Program-made: the position numbers and the translations under genes
From: a virus
IMG/VR virus record: IMGVR_UViG_3300025701_000598
Location: 1-37,345 of that record
Reading direction: 5' to 3' (one strand)
Length of the DNA: 37,345 nucleotides
Part shown: positions 32,834-37,345 of the stretch, in pieces
Layout of the letters: every line of letters starts with the position of its first letter
How positions within the stretch are numbered: the first letter of the stretch is position 1
The notes under the pieces: model-generated
Databases searched by the model: none
Told to the model about the DNA's origin: nothing
What the model saw: only the letters and a program-made list of their open reading frames with translations

Positions 32834-33024
32834 GATCTTTTCATCCCATCTGATGTTATATTAGCAACATTCTTCATTGCTCTTTTTGGAACTGGCAATG
32901 TTGTATCTGGTTTTACTAAAGACTGGATAGGAGTTGCAAATTGACCTTTATCGTGTCTAATACCTACTATTTTATCAAGTACTAATTTTCCTGAATATCC
33001 TGATCTATTTTTATCTCTTGCCAT
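32830..33024 (-). CDS. Small basic protein, function unknown
   Basis: 64 residues, strongly basic (Lys, Arg about 20 percent by eye), with no hydrophobic span. It overlaps the membrane-protein gene by ATGA. It has an excellent AGGAGA upstream and a late box about 25 bases before the ATG, so it is a late product. Not recognised. Confidence 0.68.
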   Translation of the reverse strand: MARDKNRSGYSGKLVLDKIVGIRHDKGQFATPIQSLVKPDTTLPVPKRAMKNVANITSDGMKRS

Positions 33025-33044
33025 TTTTATTTCTCCTGTACAAT

Positions 33045-33052
33045 GTATTTAT
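33045..33052 (-). promoter_or_regulatory. Late promoter box (ATAAATAC) before 33024 gene
   Basis: TAATAAATACATT, in the 27-base gap between two small genes and touching the upstream stop codon. Confidence 0.65.
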
Positions 33053-33339
33053 TAGATATTATGTATAGCACCCTTTAATTGTTCAAGAGAAGCTTCAACA
33101 CGAGTTAGTTTACGTTCTAGGACGGTTATAGCTGCTCGCTGTTTTCTTGACTGCTCTTCCAAACTTTGCACATAACGCTGTGTAGGAATCTGCTGCTCTA
33201 AGCCGTTCTCAGCAATCATAGTAAAGTGATCGCTGCCTTGTGCTTTTAATCCGCCACTAACACGATTTGGATTCTTATCCGAACTCGAGCTCTCTGCTGT
33301 TGGCTTCTTTCGCCCGTACATTTTCGCTAGGTAATTCAT
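33052..33339 (-). CDS. Small coiled-coil protein, function unknown
   Basis: 95 residues: a basic, Ser-rich N-terminal third (YGRKKPTAESSSSDKNPN), then a predicted long helix with heptads from about 55 to the end (SLEEQSRKQRAAITVLERKL). AAGGAGA lies 6 bases before the ATG. It starts inside the 3' end of the UV endonuclease gene (65-base overlap) with its own consensus late box there, so it is separately expressed late. Confidence 0.72.
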   Translation of the reverse strand: MNYLAKMYGRKKPTAESSSSDKNPNRVSGGLKAQGSDHFTMIAENGLEQQIPTQRYVQSLEEQSRKQRAAITVLERKLTRVEASLEQLKGAIHNI

Positions 33340-34372
33340 ATCCGTCTCCTTTGTAATATTTATACAGTTCTATGCTTGCTAAGTTCTTGCATTTGCTTTC
33401 GCACATGATATCTGTGTAAGGTAAAAAGCTAAGTGCCCAGTCATTTACAAGCTGATTAGGATAGTAGTCACTGTGCGCTCGTAGTTTGCCTTTCTTGTGT
33501 CCTGCTTCTAGCAAGTCTGGAAAGTGTAGCATACTGTCGTGTGCAAAGCCTTCTGGCAATGCTGTGTCTCTGCTGTAGCTGTAATGCATTGCAGGACGCA
33601 CACCACGCCAACTATCAACTATGCGCTTAAATCTATCATCAGTAGGTTCTATGTATTCACCTTCACGACACCAGTGGTGATGTACATCTAGCACCAAAGC
33701 GAGATCGTCTGCAAGTTCAAGGCTGTCTGCGATTCCCCACTTGTTTTCGTCGTTTTCGATTGTAATAGTGTTTCTTGCCTCCGGTGAGAGACGTTTAAGC
33801 GCGGCTTTGATACCGGCTGGACCGTTTCTGCCTGAGATATGAACGTTGCACTTAAAGTCTTGGAAGGATTTCCCGTAACCCATATAGCGGATGACATCGG
33901 TGTGATATTCAAATTCTTCTATGCTCCTATCTACAATTTCCGGATTATCACTGGCCAACACAGTGAATTGCCCCGGGTGCATGGATAACCTAACATCAAG
34001 TAATCTTGCTGTGTCTCCAACTTTGGCAAACTCTCGTTCGCAGTAGTCGACCACATCCGGTTGCTGCCAATAATAAGCCCAATCACGCTGAGTATAAACA
34101 GGTAATACATCGCTACCCAATCGTACCATTCTAAGTTGTGGAGGAAGGCTTCCAACATATTCAATCAACCTCTGGTATGCAGCAATGTTATGGACCATAA
34201 TGTCCCACAAGCGTTGCTCGGCTACATCAACAGTTTGCCTGTTAAGCCACTGTACTGTTGTGCTACGAGTATTTAGCGGTCGTTGAATTTCTTCTAGTAC
34301 TTTTTTCTTCTGTGTTTGATCTAGATGCATGTATTTGCATGCAAAGCCTATGCGCTCTATTGGTTGATTCAT
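33275..34372 (-). CDS. uvdE: UV-damage endonuclease (UvdE/UvsE type)
   Basis: 365 residues from ATG at 34372, chosen because GGAGA lies six bases upstream and the protein then begins IERIGFACKYMHLD as in the family; the longer start at 34405 would fall at or before the predicted transcription start. It is a TIM-barrel nuclease that nicks 5' to UV photoproducts. Family segments are LRMVRLGSDVLPVYTQ, RLSMHPGQFTVLASDN, TIENDENKWG, LVLDVHHHWC and MHYSYSRD, with several metal-binding His, Glu and Asp residues. It has a strong sigma70 promoter, so it is early. Its 3' end overlaps 33339. Confidence 0.93.
   Translation of the reverse strand: MNQPIERIGFACKYMHLDQTQKKKVLEEIQRPLNTRSTTVQWLNRQTVDVAEQRLWDIMVHNIAAYQRLIEYVGSLPPQLRMVRLGSDVLPVYTQRDWAYYWQQPDVVDYCEREFAKVGDTARLLDVRLSMHPGQFTVLASDNPEIVDRSIEEFEYHTDVIRYMGYGKSFQDFKCNVHISGRNGPAGIKAALKRLSPEARNTITIENDENKWGIADSLELADDLALVLDVHHHWCREGEYIEPTDDRFKRIVDSWRGVRPAMHYSYSRDTALPEGFAHDSMLHFPDLLEAGHKKGKLRAHSDYYPNQLVNDWALSFLPYTDIMCESKCKNLASIELYKYYKGDGYELPSENVRAKEANSRELEFG
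33357..33364 (-). promoter_or_regulatory. Consensus late promoter TATAAATA inside the UV endonuclease gene
   Basis: Exact T4 consensus TATAAATA on the minus strand, about 18 bases before the 33339 ATG with AAGGAGA between. It lies within coding sequence, allowing late expression of 33339 apart from the early gene it overlaps. Confidence 0.7.
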
Positions 34373-34410
34373 ATAATCTCCGCATGTTGTAAATTTCAAG
34401 TCCATATCTT

Positions 34411-34439
34411 ATTATAGTACCTTTTTTGGTTGTTGTCAA
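34411..34439 (-). promoter_or_regulatory. Consensus sigma70 promoter for uvdE
   Basis: TTGACA (34439-34434), 17 bases, TATAAT (34416-34411), a perfect hexamer pair. The -35 overlaps the stop codon of the upstream oxygenase gene (34436-34438). Start is near 34404, so translation must begin at 34372, not 34405. Confidence 0.88.
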
Positions 34440-35017
34440 CGATAATTAAGCGCAATACTTATTCTTCCTTGTTTGTTTCTTCCTGCTTTTACCATGTGTT
34501 CTAAATATGATCTAAATATAATTAAACTGTTCTCAGTTGGTGGATAGCTAGTTACTCCAAATGTTAAATCAGTTTGTTGTGTTACATCTTTTAAAGGATA
34601 CATGTCAGGTGCTTTAGGATCTCTAAAAACAATATCTCCTGATCCTTTCGGTGCTTGTAAATAATACACTGCACTTACAATACTATTAGCATGAGTATGA
34701 AATTCTTGAAACTGATGTTCGACACTTTCGTTAAACCAAGACTCGGCACATGTATAGGTTGCATTACTGTTATGTTGTTTTGTATATTCATGAACATGAA
34801 AATTTATTTTATCGATTAACGTACTAAATTTTGGATCGTCTACTATATCGTACGTTCCGAAAGATGTATATATACTACCAAACCATTCAGTTCCTCCCGA
34901 AGGTATTGTTTCTTTAATATTTTCTACATGCTCCGATAGTTCTTTATGTTCTTCTGTAGTTAGAATATTTCCTTCAGTATATATAGTTGTAGGAAACCAT
35001 AAATTAATTTCTGCCAT
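34436..35017 (-). CDS. 2OG-Fe(II) oxygenase-like protein (TIGR02466-type)
   Basis: 193 residues. It starts LWFPTTIY, the family start. The Fe site would be His107 and His109 (EFHTHANS) with His174 (YLEHMV) and Arg185 (RISIALNY) for 2-oxoglutarate. The first pair is HxH where classic members have HxD, so activity should be tested. Core segment SAVYYLQAPKGSGDIVFRDP (115-134) supports the double-stranded beta-helix fold. Cyanophages carry many such genes; substrates are unknown. The ATG directly follows the stop of the small ORF at 35018. Confidence 0.85.
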   Translation of the reverse strand: MAEINLWFPTTIYTEGNILTTEEHKELSEHVENIKETIPSGGTEWFGSIYTSFGTYDIVDDPKFSTLIDKINFHVHEYTKQHNSNATYTCAESWFNESVEHQFQEFHTHANSIVSAVYYLQAPKGSGDIVFRDPKAPDMYPLKDVTQQTDLTFGVTSYPPTENSLIIFRSYLEHMVKAGRNKQGRISIALNYR

Positions 35018-35164
35018 TTAAAACTTCCTATAACTCCCGTCGAGTTCGTGTGTGCCTGAATTATATATTGCCCACTCAACGCAGTTATGCCACATGTAGC
35101 CTTCTGCTCTAAGCTTCTTATACCATTGTTTAAATATTATAACACGTTTGCATATTTTTGTCAA
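35018..35164 (-). CDS. Possible small gene (48 residues, TTG start)
   Basis: Frame open from TTG 35164 to TAA 35018-35020, touching the oxygenase ATG (35017). The peptide looks real: KQWYKKLRAEGYMWHNCVEW then AIYNSGTHELDGSYRKF, basic and aromatic. The TTG coincides with the -35 of a promoter and overlaps the stop of the 35256 ORF (TTGA), so it could be coupled to that ORF; from the promoter itself only the internal ATG at 35095, preceded by AGAAGG, could be used (25 residues). It could instead be a remnant of a longer gene. Confidence 0.4.
   Translation of the reverse strand: MTKICKRVIIFKQWYKKLRAEGYMWHNCVEWAIYNSGTHELDGSYRKF
35136..35164 (-). promoter_or_regulatory. Consensus sigma70 promoter upstream of the oxygenase gene
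   Basis: TTGACA (35164-35159), 17 bases, TATAAT (35141-35136), perfect hexamers. Start near 35129. It drives the short 35095 ORF and the oxygenase. Confidence 0.87.
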
Positions 35165-35256
35165 CATTTAATACTGTATACACCGTGAAAACGATTCCCA
35201 ACAGATTGCAGTTTATTAAAGGTATGCACTATATATATGTTAGTAGTTGTATTCAT
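35161..35256 (-). CDS. Possible 31-residue peptide
   Basis: ATG at 35256 overlaps the glycosyltransferase stop (ATGA); TGA at 35161-35163. The peptide MNTTTNIYIVHTFNKLQSVG continues with NRFHGVYSIKC. The overlap resembles those of real neighbours, but there is no other support. Confidence 0.35.
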   Translation of the reverse strand: MNTTTNIYIVHTFNKLQSVGNRFHGVYSIKC

Positions 35257-36074
35257 TTCCAATTCTCCTTAACCCAAGGATCTTCACAGTTATGCGGTTG
35301 TGGATCTCCATGAAATACTGTAATGCAACATTCTATTCTCGGAGTAACATCTTCAATCTGCTTTAGTATGCGGTTGCCCTTTGTTCCGCCAGGCTTAAAT
35401 TCTTTTGTTTCACGCACTTCCCATTTCCAACTTAAAATCCAACTGTCAGGATAAAGCATTGCTTGCTGTTTCCTAGTTGCTTCAAATAACCAATCTTGGT
35501 CTCCAAATAGTCGCCGTTGAATTGCAACTTTATTTTTATCAAATTCTTCCCAGACATGTGCCAATTGTCCGGTTTTAAATCTTACTACACTGCTGTTATA
35601 CTTGTGCCAATTTTTTCGCATTGCCCTAGTAAAGTCGCGTATTGTACACCAATGGTTTGGTTGGTATGTAAACAGTTTATCTATATTACGTGCAATTACA
35701 ACATCTAAATCAATATAAAGTATTATACCTTTTATTGGAAGATCGTTACTGAACATATAAGGTTTACACCACCAACCCGATAATCCTCTTGGTATAGAAA
35801 GTATTTTTATATCTTTGTTAATACCTTCCGGGTCATCAGTTAAACAAACAAATTCAAAATCTAATGAACAGTTTCGTTTAACCATGTTATACAACCGATT
35901 AACATAATCACTAGAATATTTTGTACCGTGCTTTAAGCATAGCACATAGTTTTTATTTCCTACACTTTCTTGAGGTACATTTTGAATAACTTCAACACTT
36001 TTCTGCGCTTTTTCTAGAGATTTGCGAATTTTGCGTTGTTCTTTTGATTCACCTTCAATATGCTTTTTAACCAT
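35253..36074 (-). CDS. Glycosyltransferase-like protein (GT-A fold)
   Basis: 273 residues. After a basic N-terminal helix (1-35) comes a GT-A-type core: YVLCLKHGTKYSSDYVNRLY (43-62), FEFVCLTDDPEG (73-84), then ILYIDLDVVI with the metal-binding DxD at 122-124 and WWCKPYMF (101-108). FGDQDWLFE and CITVFHGDPQPHN late in the protein match conserved sites of the nucleotide-diphospho-sugar family. It transfers a sugar to an unknown acceptor: phage DNA, virion or host surface. It overlaps queD at TAATG and belongs to the early transcript from 36580. Confidence 0.82.
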   Translation of the reverse strand: MVKKHIEGESKEQRKIRKSLEKAQKSVEVIQNVPQESVGNKNYVLCLKHGTKYSSDYVNRLYNMVKRNCSLDFEFVCLTDDPEGINKDIKILSIPRGLSGWWCKPYMFSNDLPIKGIILYIDLDVVIARNIDKLFTYQPNHWCTIRDFTRAMRKNWHKYNSSVVRFKTGQLAHVWEEFDKNKVAIQRRLFGDQDWLFEATRKQQAMLYPDSWILSWKWEVRETKEFKPGGTKGNRILKQIEDVTPRIECCITVFHGDPQPHNCEDPWVKENWK

Positions 36075-36520
36075 TATGCTTCGTAGATTGCCGAGTTAGA
36101 CCCATGTTCTGCACATTCTGCACTAACACACCAGCAACGATTATCTGTTGCTTCACGTACTAGTTTGTCTGCAAAGCGCCAAGCATGTTCTGCAAACTTC
36201 TCTGCGCCTACACCATCCATTACTACAACTTCGCACAATCCCATGTTTTCAAGTTCTGCAAATTTATACAAGAATGGATCATCTCTGTCAATTGCTGTCT
36301 TGTGATCAAAGTTGTCTTCAAGCCATTTCTTTAGTGGCTTTAACCCACCAAAGTCTACCGCCCAGTTTTTGTTATCTAACTCGTTGCATCCAAACTTAAA
36401 CGTAAATGCTAGACTGTATCCATGTAATAGATGACAGTGTGAATGATCTGCGTTAGGCTGTCTAAATACCGCTGATAGTCCAATGTTGTGTCCGTAATGT
36501 TTAGTTGAATAATATGCCAT
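36074..36520 (-). CDS. queD: QueD-like 6-carboxytetrahydropterin synthase
   Basis: 148 residues. Family pieces: HNIGLSAVFRQPNADHSHCH with Cys29, LLHGYS with His33, WAVDFGGLKPLKKWLEDNFDH (about 53-73), and a C-terminal SAECAEH. Zn ligands would be the His of the first block plus His33 and the next position, but the usual HGH reads HGY here (Tyr35), so one ligand is altered and activity is uncertain. QueD feeds queuosine and 7-deazaguanine synthesis; other genes of that path are not in the window. AGGAGA precedes the ATG. Confidence 0.85.
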   Translation of the reverse strand: MAYYSTKHYGHNIGLSAVFRQPNADHSHCHLLHGYSLAFTFKFGCNELDNKNWAVDFGGLKPLKKWLEDNFDHKTAIDRDDPFLYKFAELENMGLCEVVVMDGVGAEKFAEHAWRFADKLVREATDNRCWCVSAECAEHGSNSAIYEA

Positions 36521-36586
36521 TATAATCTCCTGTAGTTAACATATGAGCGGCAGAGTTAGAAGGGTTGACGCTAAGTCCTTACGTAT

Positions 36587-36615
36587 AGTATACTATAAAC
36601 TACTTATCGTGTCAA
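36587..36615 (-). promoter_or_regulatory. Sigma70 promoter for queD and glycosyltransferase
   Basis: TTGACA (36615-36610), 17 bases, TATACT (36592-36587). Start near 36580, leader about 60 bases. The -35 lies in the 3' end of the upstream gene. A plus-strand TTGACG/TATACT pair overlaps it but leads to no gene. Confidence 0.82.
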
Positions 36616-37171
36616 GCGAAACATTAGGATGTTTCCAGGATTTAGGTAATTCAAAATCATCGTTGTATATAATAAAGCGAGTGTTAGGAAAACTTTCAAA
36701 CACTTTGCCTATTTGATGTATCCAATATCTAGGATCTACCGCTCGTTTGTCAGCACTATTATAATTACTAGATCCCTTGTAAATGTTATTAACTGTTTGT
36801 GTATTACTATATAAATCAAAACCTATTAGTCGTACTACGGTGCCTTTACATAGCTTTGCAGCTAGTAACGCTGCATATGGGCCGCTCCCCCATTGAAATG
36901 ATTCATCCCATCTTTCAGCCCCGACATAAGGCAACTCCGGCACTGTACGCACTCGTGTAGCATTGAACTGAGATATCCAATCGTGTCTTGTATAAATGTA
37001 ACTGTGTTGATTGGTATTATTACTTAATGCCTCTTGTACCATTCTGCGGTCTACGCATACTAAATGATCCATACTGTAATCTCGGTAGATAGCATTGCAT
37101 CCAATTTTAATGCCACTTAGATTATCAATGTTTACGGAGGTGCGACTTTCACCGTTACCAAATACATACAT
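36593..37171 (-). CDS. Rossmann-like protein, possibly glycan-related
   Basis: 192 residues. Start YVFGNGESR (2-10), and later WGSGPYAALLAAKL (94-107) followed by VVRLIGFDLYS (112-122). Together these resemble sialyltransferase-like or DUF115-like Rossmann proteins of phages, which act on sugar nucleotides; the identification is tentative. The C-terminal part DKRAVDPRYWIHQIGKVFE is conserved-looking. There is no Shine-Dalgarno; a late box ends five bases before the ATG, predicting a leaderless late transcript. A second ATG at 37167 is out of frame. Confidence 0.7.
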   Translation of the reverse strand: MYVFGNGESRTSVNIDNLSGIKIGCNAIYRDYSMDHLVCVDRRMVQEALSNNTNQHSYIYTRHDWISQFNATRVRTVPELPYVGAERWDESFQWGSGPYAALLAAKLCKGTVVRLIGFDLYSNTQTVNNIYKGSSNYNSADKRAVDPRYWIHQIGKVFESFPNTRFIIYNDDFELPKSWKHPNVSLDTISSL

Positions 37172-37175
37172 ACAA

Positions 37176-37183
37176 GTATTTAC
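37176..37183 (-). promoter_or_regulatory. Late promoter box (GTAAATAC) giving a leaderless start at 37171
   Basis: AAGTAAATACTTGTATG: the box overlaps the stop codon of the upstream gene (37180-37182) and TAAATA is five bases from the ATG, the same spacing as at 1907 and 6099. No start-codon hairpin was found here. Confidence 0.6.
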
Positions 37184-37345
37184 TTTATAATGAGTGAGAT
37201 GTTATCAAACATCTGGATTTTGCGTTTTTTGAAAAGTAAGTACACACAATCAAACTCGCTGTATAGAGTAACTCTATACACGCCTGGTCCCATACCATCT
37301 GGTACAGGCATTGCCCATTGATGATCAACTATGCCTGTGTCTGAA
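37180..37345 (-). CDS. C-terminal part of an unknown gene (partial)
   Basis: Open frame entering from the right edge, stop TAA at 37180-37182. The last 54 residues include VPDGMGPGVYRVTLYSEFD and end KKRKIQMFDNISLIIK. Composition suggests a real beta-rich C-terminus. Not recognised. The frame is open across all of the visible part. Confidence 0.6.
   Translation of the reverse strand, partial: SDTGIVDHQWAMPVPDGMGPGVYRVTLYSEFDCVYLLFKKRKIQMFDNISLIIK

Noticed and set aside
32655-32864. Plus-strand 69-residue ORF
   Set aside because: It is antisense to two minus-strand small genes with overlapping starts, and composition is poor.
34373-34405. Longer start for the UV endonuclease
   Set aside because: The predicted sigma70 start is near 34404, there is no ribosome site, and GGAGA lies before the 34372 ATG.
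36560-36600. Plus-strand TTGACG/TATACT promoter overlapping the queD promoter
   Set aside because: No plus-strand gene follows; the match comes from the dyad nature of the -10 region.
37197-37214. Hairpin AGATGTT-TGAT-AACATCT as terminator
   Set aside because: It is inside a coding frame and has no following U-run.

Overview
This is a stretch of a T4-like myovirus genome (marine tevenvirus type). It is AT-rich and compact, and almost every gene is on the minus strand; only phoH (9833-10561) and a small zinc-finger gene (32381-32668) run the other way. The T4-type genes are a gp44 clamp-loader subunit, ThyA, DHFR, PhoH, a GroES/gp31-like co-chaperonin, large tail-fibre genes, and T4-style late promoter boxes (core TAAATA). 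The extra metabolic genes are class I fructose-bisphosphate aldolase, an FdxA-type ferredoxin, an A-type Fe-S carrier, MazG, QueD, peptide deformylase and ClpA. No photosynthesis gene is present and the ferredoxin looks alphaproteobacterial. I therefore favour a marine alphaproteobacterial host such as SAR11 over a cyanobacterium, but this is inference.

Layout, right to left in the direction of transcription. 37345-32669: early-type genes (a Rossmann-like protein, QueD, glycosyltransferase, 2OG-Fe(II) oxygenase-like protein, UV-damage endonuclease), three of them behind near-perfect sigma70 promoters, then small late-type genes. 32317-17089: an A-type Fe-S carrier followed by a block of virion appendage genes: a 2617-residue fibre-like protein, a fibre, a subtilisin-family protease, another fibre, a 927-residue protein with putative Ig-like repeats, and a small fibre-like protein. 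17089-15200: small genes, an orphan DnaE-like fragment, the co-chaperonin and MazG. 15131-10582: a tightly overlapped operon behind a strong sigma70 promoter (exonuclease, HAD phosphatase, aldolase, clamp loader, ferredoxin, DHFR, thymidylate synthase, small unknown). 9833-10561: phoH on the plus strand. 9674-6143: two conserved unknowns, then a lysis cassette (GH19 endolysin, nested Rz/Rz1 spanins, two small membrane proteins, one with an EF-hand). 6099-1912: a proteostasis operon (DnaJ, peptide deformylase, ClpA, unknown). 1907-1: two more appendage genes, the last with YadA-like repeats and running off the window.

The most interesting signal is regulatory. Genes with the late box TAAATA fall into two groups. 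Most have the box about 25-40 bases upstream, with a Shine-Dalgarno in between. Three genes (starts at 1907, 6099 and 37171) instead have exactly five bases between TAAATA and the ATG and no Shine-Dalgarno, which predicts leaderless late mRNAs. At two of these (6099, dnaJ; 1907) the box lies in the loop of a long inverted repeat whose downstream arm contains the start codon. Read-through RNA would bury the ATG in a 12-14 bp stem, while RNA started at the internal late promoter would lack the upstream arm. Related hairpins occur at 6857 and 16843. This recalls the hairpin control of T4 genes e, soc and 49, but here it acts on the start codon and with leaderless starts. No tRNA, CRISPR array or insertion sequence was recognised.
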